Positions 1 through 8,399 are shown, counted from the stretch's first letter. The stretch: DNA of 64,000 nucleotides from Streptomyces sp. NBC_00461 (GCF_036013935.1 NZ_CP107902.1:2141001-2205000), one strand, 5' to 3'. Numbers and translations are program-made. The notes: a model not told the origin generated them from the sequence alone.

Positions 1-201
1 GGCCCAGGCGGTGCCCGGCACGTCGGCCTTCAGCACCGAGGCGTTGGCGCTCTTGAGCTGGGCGGTACTGAAGGGGGTGGCGGTGGACGCGTTCGCGCTG
101 GGGACCGCGATCGCTGCGGCGGCCACGAGTCCGGTGCTGACGGCGATCAGCCGGGTCCGTCTCGCGATACCGCTGCGGGGGGTTGTGCGCTTGATCCTCA
201 C
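1..201 (-). CDS. Streptogrisin-like secreted serine protease precursor, N-terminal part
   Basis: Only the first 67 codons lie in the window; the gene continues beyond base 1. The start is a GTG preceded by GGAGG seven bases upstream. The protein begins MRIKRTTPRSG, followed by a twin-arginine-rich n-region, an alanine-rich hydrophobic core and a PSANA cleavage-like site. It then reads FSTAQLKSANASVLKADVPGTAW, which I recognise as the start of the propeptide of Streptomyces S1/S2A proteases (SprA/SprB type). The family is made as a secreted pre-pro-enzyme whose propeptide helps folding and is then removed. The catalytic domain is outside the window, so enzyme activity is inferred only from the leader region. 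Confidence 0.8.
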   Translation of the reverse strand, partial: MRIKRTTPRSGIARRTRLIAVSTGLVAAAAIAVPSANASTATPFSTAQLKSANASVLKADVPGTAWA

Positions 202-305
202 GTTCGTTCCTCCCAAGGGGAAGTAAGGGGCCCGCGTGGGGTCGGGGCCCGTGAGGCGCAGCCGGGGCACTGATCGTCCGGATTCCGGACACGCCGTGCC
301 CCTGA

Positions 306-315
306 CAAGCGCTTG
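306..315. promoter_or_regulatory. Perfect 10-bp palindrome upstream of the protease gene
   Basis: CAAGCGCTTG is a perfect palindrome with a central CG step, located about 105 bases upstream of the protease start in the gap after the DUF1684 gene. LacI-type regulators often bind such sites, but no regulator is encoded nearby. A role as operator is an inference. Confidence 0.25.
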
Positions 316-410
316 CGGGGAGTATTCGGCCGAACGGCCGGTAGGCGCAAGGGCGCCTTTCGGCCGTAGACCTTTGAACGAACCATGGGTTTTGGCCATA
401 CATGCCTGGT

Positions 411-1190
411 TCAGACCAAGTTGCGCTCCCCCGCCTCGACCGCGATGTCCAGGGTGTTCCCGGGCGGTGGGAAAGGGCAGATGAAGTGGTCGGCGAAAGC
501 ACACGGCGGCAGCAGGGCGCGGTTGAGGTCGACGGTCGTACGGCCCTCGGCGTCGGGAGCGGCCGGGTGGAGGAACCGGAACCGGTAACTGCCCCTCCCG
601 CTGGACGCGTCGGCGAAGACCGCCCACAGGACGTCACCCTGGACCGTGACCTGGAGCGTCAGCTCCCGCCCGTCGAGTTCGAAGGCCAGTTCCCCGCCGA
701 GCCCGAGTCCGCGCTCGCGTCCGTCCGCGTTCTCGACGCGTACGGTGCGGTCCTCGCCGTACCGCGTGAAGCGCCCCGGCACCGACCAGCGCGGGTCGTA
801 GGGCGTGGCCTCGATGCCGTTGAACGCCCGGCGTGCCGCGGAGTCGGGGTCGAAGTCGCGTACGCCCCATACGCCTTCGCGGACCAGCACGACCAGCCGG
901 CGTCCGCCGTACGCCACACGCGCCTCGGCCACCGGGCCGGCATCGGCCGCGAGCCGGACCTCACCGGAGAGGACCTGCCCGTCCACGGTCAGGCCGTCCC
1001 TCTCGTCGGCGCCGAGCACCACCGAGTCACCGTCGGCCGCCCAGATCCCGGGGATGTCCGGAAGTCGCCCGTCCGGATAGTCCTCGAACCAGTACGTGCC
1101 GGTCAGTGCGAGCGGCCCGTAGGGCGCCGAAACCGTCTCGGCGCGGTGCTCCTGCCATTGCTTCCATGCGTCGGACGCGTCCGAGGTCAT
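411..1190 (-). CDS. DUF1684 family protein
   Basis: 259 residues starting ATG at 1190. The sequence has the family's typical opening (WKQWQEHRAETVSAPYGPLALTG, then GTYWFEDYP) and the downstream GELAFELDGRELTLQV and PPCAFADHFICPFPPPGN motifs, where members carry conserved Asn/Pro/Tyr-type residues. The family is cytosolic and has no established reaction. The gene begins 24 bases after the stop of the flavin monooxygenase gene upstream on the same strand, so it is probably the last gene of that operon and may act on a product of the same pathway. No signal peptide or membrane segment is visible. The upstream ribosome binding site is weak, consistent with coupling. Confidence 0.85.
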   Translation of the reverse strand: MTSDASDAWKQWQEHRAETVSAPYGPLALTGTYWFEDYPDGRLPDIPGIWAADGDSVVLGADERDGLTVDGQVLSGEVRLAADAGPVAEARVAYGGRRLVVLVREGVWGVRDFDPDSAARRAFNGIEATPYDPRWSVPGRFTRYGEDRTVRVENADGRERGLGLGGELAFELDGRELTLQVTVQGDVLWAVFADASSGRGSYRFRFLHPAAPDAEGRTTVDLNRALLPPCAFADHFICPFPPPGNTLDIAVEAGERNLV

Positions 1191-1214
1191 GCGATCAGTC
1201 CTGTCGTCATGTGG

Positions 1215-2525
1215 TCAGCCCTTCCGGACCGGGTCGGGCAATCCGAGATGTGAGCGCAGGGTGGCGCCCTGGTATTCCGTGCGGAACGCGCCGCGTTCCT
1301 GGAGCAGCGGCACCACCTTGTCGACGAACTCGTCGAGTCCGCCCGGGGTGATCAGCGGTTGGAGGATGAACCCGTCGGCGGCGTCCCGCTGCACGAACTC
1401 GTCGAGTTCGGCGGCGACCGCCTCCGCGGTGCCGACGAAGGACTGCCGGCCGCTCGCCTCGATCACGGTCTGCCGGATGGACAACCCCTTCTCCTTCGAC
1501 AGGGCCCGCCACTTCTCGGCGATCACGACGCTGTCGCCGCGCCGGGTCCGGCCCTGGCTGATCCCCGGCTCGGCCACCGGGTCGATCTCGGGGAGGGGCC
1601 CGTCCGGGTCGTACGAGGACAGGTCGACCCCCCAGATCTGCTCCAGCGCGAGGATCGCGTTCTGCGGGGAGACCTGTTGGCGCCGGATCCGGTAGGCCTT
1701 CTCCTGCGCCTGTGCCGCAGTGTCGCCGAGGACGAAGGTGACGCCTGGCATGATCTTCAGATCGTCCGGGCCGCGGCCGTACTTCTCCAGGCGGCGCTTG
1801 ACGTCGGCGTAGAAGGCGCGCCCCGCCTCCAGCGAGCCGTGCCGGGTGAAGACCACGTCGGCCGTGGCGGCGGCGAACTCCCGCCCCTCGTCGGAGTCCC
1901 CCGCCTGGATGACGACGGGGTGCCCCTGCGGTGAGCGCGGCACGGTGAACTCGCCCGCGATGTCGAAGTGCCGCCCGCGGTGCGCGAAGGGGCGGGGGAT
2001 GCCGTCGGCGGTCCAGGAGTCCCACAACTTCCGTGTCACCTGGACGAATTCGGCGGCGCGGGTGTACCGGTCGGCCCGGTCGAGGAAGCCGCCGCGCCGG
2101 AAGTTCTCGCCGGTGAAGGCGTCGGAGGAGGTCACCACGTTCCAGGCGGCCCGACCGCCGCTGAGGTGGTCCAGCGTGGCGAGTCTGCGGGCGAGTTCGT
2201 AGGGCTCGTTGAAGGTCGCGTTGACGGTGGCGGCGAGTCCGAGGTGTTCGGTGACGCCGGCGAGCGCGTTCAGCACGGTGAGCGACTCGGGGCGTCCCAC
2301 CACGTCCAAGTCGTGGATGCGGCCCTTGTGTTCGCGCAGCCGCAGGCCTTCGGCAAGGAAGAAGAAGTCGAACAGCCCGCGTTCGGCGGTGCGGGCGAGG
2401 TACTCGAAGGACGAGAAGTCGATCTGTGACTTCGAGCGCGGATCGGCCCATACGGTGGTGTTGTTGACGCCGGGGAAGTGCGCGGCGAGATGGATCCGTC
2501 TCCGCGAAGGCCGTCGTACGGTCAT
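1215..2525 (-). CDS. NtaA/SnaA/DszA-family FMN-dependent monooxygenase
   Basis: 436 residues from the ATG at 2525; an in-frame ATG at 2543 lies in a duplicated copy of the same 18-bp context and would add six residues. The protein starts with RRRIHLAAHFPGVNNTTVW and has the large-subunit pattern of this luciferase-like group: HDLDVVGRPESLTVLNALAGVTEHLGL, AWNVVTS, and GHPVVIQAGDSDEGREFAA. Family members use FMNH2 supplied by a separate reductase to oxidise sulfur or nitrogen compounds (dibenzothiophene sulfone, nitrilotriacetate, S-modified cysteines). ATGA overlap with the upstream LLM gene suggests translational coupling. The neighbouring amino-acid transporter and Cys leader suggest an S-containing amino-acid derivative as substrate, which is inference. 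Confidence 0.9.
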   Translation of the reverse strand: MTVRRPSRRRIHLAAHFPGVNNTTVWADPRSKSQIDFSSFEYLARTAERGLFDFFFLAEGLRLREHKGRIHDLDVVGRPESLTVLNALAGVTEHLGLAATVNATFNEPYELARRLATLDHLSGGRAAWNVVTSSDAFTGENFRRGGFLDRADRYTRAAEFVQVTRKLWDSWTADGIPRPFAHRGRHFDIAGEFTVPRSPQGHPVVIQAGDSDEGREFAAATADVVFTRHGSLEAGRAFYADVKRRLEKYGRGPDDLKIMPGVTFVLGDTAAQAQEKAYRIRRQQVSPQNAILALEQIWGVDLSSYDPDGPLPEIDPVAEPGISQGRTRRGDSVVIAEKWRALSKEKGLSIRQTVIEASGRQSFVGTAEAVAAELDEFVQRDAADGFILQPLITPGGLDEFVDKVVPLLQERGAFRTEYQGATLRSHLGLPDPVRKG

Positions 2526-3619
2526 GACGTCGCCCCTGTCCATGACGTCGCCCCTGTCACGGCGTACCGGTTGGCGGGTTTCGCGAGGCCCAGGTGCTCC
2601 CGAAGTGTGCTGCCCGGGTAGAACGTGCGGAACAGGCCGCGGTGCTGGAGCAGGGCCACGGTCCCGTTGACGAGCCGCTCCAGGTCTCGGCGCGGCTCGG
2701 TGGGCGTGAGGTGGAAGCCGTCGACGACGCGGTTGGTGTGCCAGGTGGCGATCAGCTCGGCGAGGTCCACGGGGCCGCCCCGGTACCGGGGGCCCTGCGC
2801 GCTCTGCCGGGGGCCGCCCCCGCCGTGGCCCGGCTCGGCCGCGTGCTCACCGTCACCGAGGTCGACGAGGAGGCTCGCGAGGACGCGCAGGCTGTCGGGG
2901 TTGCGCCCGAACTCCGAGGCGGTACGGCGCAGTTGCTCCCGTACGGCGGCGGCCTGTGCGGCGCTTGCGACCCGTACGAGGGCCACGTCGGCGTGGCGCG
3001 CCGCGGTGCGCCGGGCGTGCCCCTCGGTGGCGTCGATCACGCGCACGGGGTGGCCCTGCGGGGGACGCGGCACGATGGAGGGGCCCTTCACCGAGAAGGT
3101 GGTGCCGGTGAAGTCGACGTGGTGCAGCTTGTCCCGGTCGATGAACCGGCCGGTCGCCACGTCCCGTATCTCGGCGCCGTCCTCCCAGCTGTCCCACAAC
3201 TGGTCGGCCACCTCGGCGACTTCGCCCGCCTCGTGCCACAGCTCGTCGACGGGCGCCGCGTGCCGGCGGCCGAAGAGGCGGGCCTCGCCCTCCGTGGTGG
3301 ACACGTCGATCTGCCAGCCGGCCCGGCCGCGGCTGACCCAGTCGAGGGTGGCGACGGCGGCCTGGACATGGAAGGGCTCGGTGTGCGTGGTCGTGACGGT
3401 GGGCACCAGGCCGATGCGGGCCGTGGCGGGGGCGATGCGGGACAGGACGGCTAGGGCGTCGGGTCCGGGGCGGGCGAAGGTGTCGCCCAGCGTCACGAAG
3501 TCGAGTCCGCCGCGCTCGGCGAGCCGTGCGCGTTCGACGTAGGAACCGGCGTCGTACGCGCCTTCCTGATCGAGGGCGGCGGCCAGGTGCAGCAGCCCCC
3601 GGCCGTGCGATGAGGTCAT
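2522..3619 (-). CDS. LLM-class flavin-dependent oxidoreductase
   Basis: 365 residues from ATG 3619, with GAAGGG upstream. It is a luciferase-like TIM barrel protein: GLDFVTLGDTF near the N terminus, PTVTTTHTEPFHVQAAVATLDWVSRGRAGWQIDVSTTEGEA, and HPVRVIDATEGHARRTAARHADVAL are typical segments. It is shorter than the NtaA-type partner encoded next to it and resembles the second monooxygenase of two-LLM clusters such as CmoO/CmoJ in Bacillus. The gene starts 13 bases after the ABC ATPase gene and its stop overlaps the next start. The C terminus (VTGATSWTGATS) contains a repeated six-residue unit created by a tandem DNA duplication. Confidence 0.85.
   Translation of the reverse strand: MTSSHGRGLLHLAAALDQEGAYDAGSYVERARLAERGGLDFVTLGDTFARPGPDALAVLSRIAPATARIGLVPTVTTTHTEPFHVQAAVATLDWVSRGRAGWQIDVSTTEGEARLFGRRHAAPVDELWHEAGEVAEVADQLWDSWEDGAEIRDVATGRFIDRDKLHHVDFTGTTFSVKGPSIVPRPPQGHPVRVIDATEGHARRTAARHADVALVRVASAAQAAAVREQLRRTASEFGRNPDSLRVLASLLVDLGDGEHAAEPGHGGGGPRQSAQGPRYRGGPVDLAELIATWHTNRVVDGFHLTPTEPRRDLERLVNGTVALLQHRGLFRTFYPGSTLREHLGLAKPANRYAVTGATSWTGATS
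2523..2558. repeat. 18-bp tandem duplication at a stop/start junction
   Basis: The unit catgacgtcgcccctgtc occurs twice head to tail (2523-2540 and 2541-2558). It covers the end of the second LLM gene and the start of the first. In the proximal copy the base after the duplicated TCA makes TGG instead of TGA, so the upstream protein gained six residues and the downstream gene gained an alternative in-frame ATG. Confidence 0.9.
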
Positions 3620-3632
3620 GTGGGGGATCCCT

Positions 3633-4394
3633 TCAGAGAACCTTGGAGAGGAACGCCCGCGTGCGCTCCTGTTGTGGCCGGTCCAGTACGTCCTCCGGCG
3701 TGCCCTGCTCGACGATCCGCCCGTCGTCCATGAAGACCACCGTGTCGGCGACCTCGCGGGCGAACCCGATCTCGTGCGTGACGACGATCATCGTGGTGCC
3801 CTGTCCGGCCAAGTCCCTTATGACGTCGAGTACTTCACCGACCAGCTCGGGGTCGAGCGCCGAGGTCGGTTCGTCGAAGAGCAGCAGCTTCGGCTCCAGG
3901 GCGAGGGCCCGGGCGATGGCGACGCGCTGCTGCTGGCCACCGGAGAGCTGCCGGGGATAGGCGTCGGCCTTGTCCGCGAGGCCGACCCGCTCCAGCAGCC
4001 GGCGCGCGCCGGCCATCGCCTCCTTCCGGGGCCGCTTCAGCGCGGAGACCGGCGCCTCGATCACGTTGTCCAGCACGGTCAGGTGCGGGAACAGATGGAA
4101 GTTCTGGAAGACGAAGCCGATCCGCGTGCGCTGCTTGAGCACCTCGCGCTCGGGCAGTTCGTGCAGCTTGTCGCCGGAGCGCCGGTAGCCGATCAGTGTG
4201 CCGTCCACGCTGATCGCGCCGTGGTCCACCTTCTCCAGATGGTTGACGGTGCGCAGCAGCGTCGACTTGCCGGAGCCGGACGGGCCGAGGACGACGGTGA
4301 CCTCACCGGTGCGCACCTGAAGGTCGATGCCCTTGAGGACTTCGAGCGAGCCGAAGTTCTTGTGGACGGACCTGATGTCGACCATGACGCTCAT
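3633..4394 (-). CDS. Amino-acid ABC transporter ATP-binding protein (GlnQ type)
   Basis: 253 residues from the ATG at 4394; further upstream codons in frame belong to the end of the FAD protein region and are not family-like. Walker [10 protein letters not shown] is at residues 37-45, the Q-loop glutamine at 97, the signature LSGGQ at 150-154, Walker B LLLFDEP at 170-176 and the switch histidine at about 207, all intact. It is the polar amino-acid uptake ATPase that works as a dimer under the permease encoded at 6175-7032. It lies in one minus-strand run with that permease, an FAD protein and two LLM monooxygenases. Together with the divergent binding protein this makes a complete importer, with cystine or a cysteine derivative as the best guess for cargo. 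Confidence 0.92.
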   Translation of the reverse strand: MSVMVDIRSVHKNFGSLEVLKGIDLQVRTGEVTVVLGPSGSGKSTLLRTVNHLEKVDHGAISVDGTLIGYRRSGDKLHELPEREVLKQRTRIGFVFQNFHLFPHLTVLDNVIEAPVSALKRPRKEAMAGARRLLERVGLADKADAYPRQLSGGQQQRVAIARALALEPKLLLFDEPTSALDPELVGEVLDVIRDLAGQGTTMIVVTHEIGFAREVADTVVFMDDGRIVEQGTPEDVLDRPQQERTRAFLSKVL

Positions 4395-4420
4395 CGCGGG
4401 GCTTCCTTGGGATCGGGGTG

Positions 4421-6178
4421 TCATGCGGCCGCCTGGGAGGACAGCCGGGACAGGAACCGCAGCGCGGCCCGTGCCGTCGCGTCGTTCTGCCGGAAGGCGG
4501 GACCGCCGGTGCGCGGCCGGGTGAAGGCTCCGGGCGTGCGTCCGTCGGTGTAGGGCCCGAGCGCGAACCGCCGGGGATGCGGCAGGCCCGCCCGGTCGAG
4601 GATCCGCCCGTCGCCGGGGTCCACCCGGAGCAGCCCGTCGGGGGTCTCGGCGACGCCGTCGGCGTGCAGTTCGCGCAGCAGGGCGTCGCGGGCCCGTCCC
4701 ACGGTGGGCTCGGGCAGTCGGGCCTCGACCAGCGTCCTCGCCTCGACGAAGAAGTCCGGCACGGTGGCGCTCGACGCCCGGAACACCCCGTCCTCGCCGC
4801 TGACAGTCATGCCGGCGCCCAGGAACTTCAGGACACCGGCGCGGGAGAGCGCCAGCATCTGCCGCAGTCGCGGCCCGGGCGGCCCGGAGGCCACATAGCT
4901 GAAGAAGCCGTGCCACCAGGGGCCGATGCCGCCGAGCCGGACCAGCTGGCCGTAGACCGAGAGCAGCGCGAGGAACACCGCCAGGTCCGGGCTGTACCGC
5001 GGATCATGACGTCTGCTCAGATCCCCCTCGACATAGCCGCGCAGTCCCTCCTGGAACTCCTCGAACGAGCCGTACCGCACCCCGTCCAGCGGGTGGTCGA
5101 GCGCGTCCAGGTCGAGCCGGTCGGCGGGGTCGGGCACGGCGGACGCCACGAGCGCCTCCCGCTCGGCGACGTCGGCCGCGGCCGCGTACTTCTCCTCGAA
5201 GACGCTCCAGGCGACGCTCGTCCGCTCCGGATGCACGGTGAACAGCCGGTGGTAGTGGGCGAACCCCAGCTCCTTCGCCACCAGCGGCCACACGTCCCGC
5301 CGGAAGTCGAACCCCTGGGGCCGCGCGAGCAGCTCGTCGACCTCGGCAGGCCCGAAGAACCGTGGCAGCGGCGGCCGTTCGCCGCTCCAGTCGTAGCCGA
5401 TCTTCGAGTGGTACGGCACTCCGCGCCGCGAGCCCACGTACAGCACCGGTTCCTGCCCCGAGGGCACATACGTGTCGCCCTCGTACCGTCCGCCCCGCCC
5501 CTCGGTCAGCAGCACCATCAGGTCGACGAAGGCGAGTCCGAACCCGCGCACGAGGACGGGTTCGCCGGCCTTCAGCGCGGAGAGGTCGCTGTCGGCGGTG
5601 AAGTCGGGCGGGAGGTGCAGCAGACCGTGATCTCGGGAATACGTCGCCAACGCGCTCTGTTCGTCGTCGAGTTCGGCGTCCAGATGGCCGAGCGCGAGGA
5701 CGACGAGGTCGGCGGGGAGCGGGCGCGGCCGTCCCTCCAGCCACACCTGCTGGCGGCCCTCGCGGGGGCCGCTGACCCGCAGGGCGCGCCGCGGATGGTG
5801 GTGGACGGTGACGTCCGGTGGCAGGGCGGCGACAGCGCGTTCGTGCACCCAGCGCAGATACGACCCCTGCAGCGGCCGGTCGGCGAAGACGCGGCCGTCG
5901 ATGCCGGCCCACTCGTGCAGCGTGGGGCCCTCGCTCACCGGGCCCTCCATGGCCACCGTCTCGTCGGTGAACATGGTGATGTCCTCGGCGTGGGAGTTCA
6001 TCCACAGCAGCGGTGACTGCGCGGCGCGCCAGATGCGTCCGGCGCCCGGCTGATGGGGGTCGACGAGGTGGATGTCGAGGCCCGAACCGCCGTACAGCTC
6101 GGGCGCGTTGGCGGCGATCCGCTCGATGAGACCGGTCCCCCGCGGACCGGCCCCGACGATCACCAGGGAAGGCCTCAT
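4421..6178 (-). CDS. FAD/NAD(P)-binding protein
   Basis: 585 residues from ATG 6178, whose ATG overlaps the stop of the permease gene. The N terminus [19 protein letters not shown] carries the Rossmann GxGxxG motif. Further segments such as [29 protein letters not shown] and [14 protein letters not shown] match the family of large FAD-NAD(P)-binding proteins with a C-terminal extension. The reaction is unknown; relatives are annotated as putative flavin N-monooxygenase- or amine-oxidase-like. Its place between the permease and the ATPase genes of an amino-acid importer, and before two flavin monooxygenases, suggests that it oxidises the imported substrate or a product. No membrane segment is evident. 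Confidence 0.8.
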   Translation of the reverse strand: MRPSLVIVGAGPRGTGLIERIAANAPELYGGSGLDIHLVDPHQPGAGRIWRAAQSPLLWMNSHAEDITMFTDETVAMEGPVSEGPTLHEWAGIDGRVFADRPLQGSYLRWVHERAVAALPPDVTVHHHPRRALRVSGPREGRQQVWLEGRPRPLPADLVVLALGHLDAELDDEQSALATYSRDHGLLHLPPDFTADSDLSALKAGEPVLVRGFGLAFVDLMVLLTEGRGGRYEGDTYVPSGQEPVLYVGSRRGVPYHSKIGYDWSGERPPLPRFFGPAEVDELLARPQGFDFRRDVWPLVAKELGFAHYHRLFTVHPERTSVAWSVFEEKYAAAADVAEREALVASAVPDPADRLDLDALDHPLDGVRYGSFEEFQEGLRGYVEGDLSRRHDPRYSPDLAVFLALLSVYGQLVRLGGIGPWWHGFFSYVASGPPGPRLRQMLALSRAGVLKFLGAGMTVSGEDGVFRASSATVPDFFVEARTLVEARLPEPTVGRARDALLRELHADGVAETPDGLLRVDPGDGRILDRAGLPHPRRFALGPYTDGRTPGAFTRPRTGGPAFRQNDATARAALRFLSRLSSQAAA

Positions 6179-7032
6179 CGCGCGCCTGCCGAACCGCGGG
6201 CGTAGTGCTTCTCCACGTAGTACTGGGCGAGGCCCAGTACCGAGGTGACGACGGTGTACCAGAGGGTGGCCACCATCAGCAACGGGATGACCTGGTAGGT
6301 GCGGTGGTAGATCAACTGGGCTGAGAACAGCAGGTCGTTGACCGCGATGACGCTGACGATGGACGTGCCCTTGAGGGCGCCGATCAGCATGTTCCCGGCG
6401 GGCGGCACGATGGAGCGCATCGCCTGCGGCAGCACGATCCGCCGCCAGCGCCGCCATCTGCTCAGCCCGAGCGCCTGGGCGGCCTCGATCTGCCCGCGGT
6501 CGACGGCCAGGATGCCGCCGCGCACCACTTCGGCGGCGTAGGCGGCCTCGTGCAGGGTCAACCCCACGATGGCGACCTCGACCGGCCCGAGCAGGTCGAC
6601 CGTCCGCACCCCGAACAGCTCCGGGTAGAGGGCCCCGATGTTGAACCACAGCAGCAGCTGCACCAGGATCGGAATCGACCGGAACAGCCACACGTACCCC
6701 CAACTCACGCTCCTCAGAACGGGGTTGGCGGACAGGCGGAACGCGGCGAGCAGGGTGCCGAGGGCAAACCCGAGCACCATCACGACGGCGGTCAGCCACA
6801 GCGTGAGCCACAGCCCGCGCAGGACGGAGTCCGAGGTGAAGTAGTCGGCGACGACGTCCCACTGGAACGCCTTGTTGCGCAGGACGGAGTTGACGGCAAG
6901 GCCGAGGAGCGCCAGAACGACGACCGCGGCGGTCCACTGACCGAACCGGCGCTGCGGAACGATCCGCAGGGCCTCCGCGCGCTCCGGCAGGTCCGGGACG
7001 GCGGGAACTTTGGCGAGGGTGTCGGAAGACAT
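6175..7032 (-). CDS. Amino-acid ABC transporter permease (HisM/GlnP type)
   Basis: 285 residues from ATG 7032, with GGAGCC upstream. After a cytosolic N terminus there is one hydrophobic segment (about residues 33-50), then the standard membrane domain of this family starting LRGLWLTLWLTAVVMVLGFALG. The ATPase contact motif EAAQALGLSRWRRWRRIVLPQAMR is intact. Polar amino-acid permeases of this group form homodimers with the GlnQ-like ATPase. The gene is the first of the minus-strand operon and is divergent from the binding-protein gene at 7439. A candidate promoter lies at 7148-7178. Confidence 0.93.
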   Translation of the reverse strand: MSSDTLAKVPAVPDLPERAEALRIVPQRRFGQWTAAVVVLALLGLAVNSVLRNKAFQWDVVADYFTSDSVLRGLWLTLWLTAVVMVLGFALGTLLAAFRLSANPVLRSVSWGYVWLFRSIPILVQLLLWFNIGALYPELFGVRTVDLLGPVEVAIVGLTLHEAAYAAEVVRGGILAVDRGQIEAAQALGLSRWRRWRRIVLPQAMRSIVPPAGNMLIGALKGTSIVSVIAVNDLLFSAQLIYHRTYQVIPLLMVATLWYTVVTSVLGLAQYYVEKHYARGSAGAR

Positions 7033-7147
7033 GGGAAGGCTCCGTGGTGGGTCCCCCGCTCGGGCGAAGCCGAGAACGGAGGAGAGTCGAACACGGGTGG
7101 TGCCTTCACACGGATGCGGCCGAGCCCCTCAGCGGGGCCGCCTGTCG

Positions 7148-7178
7148 AGACTACGTGTGCGTTTCCCCTCACTGTCAA
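7148..7178 (-). promoter_or_regulatory. Candidate promoter of the importer/monooxygenase operon
   Basis: On the minus strand TTGACA (7178-7173) is followed after 19 bases by TAGTCT (7153-7148). The spacing is slightly long for a housekeeping promoter, but the -35 is perfect and such hexamers are rare in this GC-rich DNA. It would give a 5' untranslated region of about 110 bases before the permease start. Confidence 0.4.
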
Positions 7179-7214
7179 GGCTGTCCGAACTGTGAGCGGT
7201 ACGTCTCAAGTCAG

Positions 7215-7243
7215 TTGACGCACAACCGGATGCCTGTTCCACT
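7215..7243 (+). promoter_or_regulatory. Candidate promoter of the Cys leader and binding-protein gene
   Basis: TTGACG (7215-7220) is followed after 17 bases by TCCACT (7238-7243), which would place the transcript start at or next to the leader ATG at 7250. No ribosome binding site precedes that ATG, so a leaderless transcript is the simplest reading. The -10 element is weak. Confidence 0.4.
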
Positions 7244-7249
7244 TGGCCC

Positions 7250-7321
7250 ATGCATCCACAGCAGTGGCTGGTCAAGCGCTCCCACATCGACCTCGGTCGC
7301 GTGTGGTCCTCCTCCTGTTGA
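7250..7321 (+). CDS. Cysteine-type regulatory leader peptide
   Basis: A 23-codon open frame, ATG to TGA. It contains KRSHIDLGRV followed by WSSSC and the stop, so its only cysteine codon (TGT) is the last sense codon. Actinobacterial leader peptides with the pattern (R/K)xH(I/V)DLxR ending in Cys precede sulfur-assimilation and cysteine-linked genes. In mycobacteria related Cys-rich short frames act as cysteine-responsive attenuators. Here an intrinsic terminator starts 12 bases after the stop, and a binding-protein gene follows. The proposed role is ribosome-mediated sensing of cysteinyl-tRNA supply. The match to the pattern is seen in the sequence; the mechanism is inference. Confidence 0.8.
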   Translation: MHPQQWLVKRSHIDLGRVWSSSC

Positions 7322-7332
7322 GCTGACCCCCT

Positions 7333-7364
7333 GCCCCGCCCTGAATTCTCGGGGCGCTCTTTTT
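7333..7364 (+). terminator. Intrinsic terminator/attenuator after the leader peptide
   Basis: GCCCCG (7333-7338) pairs with CGGGGC (7350-7355) around an 11-base loop, followed by a run of five T at 7360-7364. A T-run after a GC hairpin is uncommon in this genome's GC-rich context. Its place between the leader and the binding-protein start makes it a candidate attenuator rather than an operon end. Confidence 0.65.
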
Positions 7365-7438
7365 GCGTTCTCCTCTCTCGCCTTCACACGCGCCCTCCCC
7401 TCACTCAGCGTTTCTCGCTCTCAGGAGACCGCCCAGCC

Positions 7439-8389
7439 ATGCGCACACCCCTGCATGCCCGAAACAGACTCATCACCCCCTTTGCCCTGATCACCGCGGC
7501 GACACTGCTTCTCACGGCGTGCGGCTCGGGTGCGGACGGCACCACCGACGCCGTGGGCGCGGCGGACAAGTCCGACAAGGTCCCCACCACCGACGTCGTC
7601 TCCGCCGTCGGCAAGGACGAGAAGTCCGCCAGGCTGCTGCCTTCGGGCGTCAAGGGCCTGACGGTCGCCATCAGCGTCGGCGGCACCCCGCCCGGTACCA
7701 CCTACCTGGCCGACGGCAAGACCCTCACCGGCCAGGACGTCGACTTCGCGAACGCCGTGGCCAAGGTGCTCGGCATCAGCCTCAAGACCGAGCAGGCAGG
7801 CTTCGAGGCGATCCTGCCGGCCCTCGACAGCGGCAAGTACGACTTCGGCGCCAGCAACTTCGGCGTCACGGACGAACGCCGCACAACGATCGACTTCGTC
7901 ACCTACATCAACGACGGCCAGGGCTTCGCCACCCGCAAGGACAGCAAGCTGTCCAAGGTCACGGACCTCAGGCAGCTGTGCGGCCTGAACGTCGCGACCG
8001 GCGCGGGCACCACCTTCGAGGCCACGCTGGAGGAGAACAAGAAGGTCTGCACGGACGCCGGCAAAAAGGCCTACGCGGTACAGACCTACGGCGAACAGGG
8101 AGCCATCTGGTCCTCACTCCAGCAGGGCCGCAGCGATGTCGTGATGTCCACCATCAATGGCCTGCGTTACGCGGTGGCCCACCAGGAAGGCGTGAAGTTC
8201 CTCAACGAATACCACCGCCTCGATGTCGGTTTCGCCTTCAAGAAGAACACGAAACTCGCGCCCGCTTTCCAGTCGGCGGTGAACAAGCTGATAGCGGACG
8301 GTACTTACACCAAGATCCTCAAGAAGTGGGGCACTACGGGCTCGGCGATCGAGAAGTCCCGGATCTCCCCGCCGGAACTGAAAAACTGA
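7439..8389 (+). CDS. Amino-acid ABC transporter substrate-binding lipoprotein
   Basis: 316 residues with AGGAG upstream of ATG 7439. A signal peptide ends in the lipobox LLTAC with Cys28 as the lipidation site. The mature protein is an SBP family 3 protein: GQDVDFANAVAKVLGI, the FEAILPALDSGKYDFGASNFGVTDERR segment, and a C-terminal NKLIADGTYTKILKKWG helix. It delivers a polar amino acid or derivative to the permease/ATPase pair encoded divergently. Expression appears to be gated by the Cys leader upstream, which points to a sulfur-containing ligand. It ends 10 bases from the convergent CvnD-like gene. Confidence 0.93.
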   Translation: MRTPLHARNRLITPFALITAATLLLTACGSGADGTTDAVGAADKSDKVPTTDVVSAVGKDEKSARLLPSGVKGLTVAISVGGTPPGTTYLADGKTLTGQDVDFANAVAKVLGISLKTEQAGFEAILPALDSGKYDFGASNFGVTDERRTTIDFVTYINDGQGFATRKDSKLSKVTDLRQLCGLNVATGAGTTFEATLEENKKVCTDAGKKAYAVQTYGEQGAIWSSLQQGRSDVVMSTINGLRYAVAHQEGVKFLNEYHRLDVGFAFKKNTKLAPAFQSAVNKLIADGTYTKILKKWGTTGSAIEKSRISPPELKN

Positions 8390-8399
8390 CCCGCCCCCG

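Larger units (their letters stand above)
7033..7438. other. Divergent regulatory region between permease and binding-protein genes
   Basis: This 406-bp gap holds the candidate promoters in both directions, the plus-strand leader peptide and its attenuator. On the minus side there is only a small CTCGG/CCGAG hairpin near 7060 and no recognisable leader peptide. A good AGGAG site lies shortly before the ATG at 7439. Confidence 0.7.

Noticed and set aside
4418..6016. Long plus-strand open frame opposite the FAD/NAD(P) gene
   Set aside because: It is a product of GC-rich third-position bias; its translation has no recognisable domain, while the minus frame has a Rossmann motif and coupled start.
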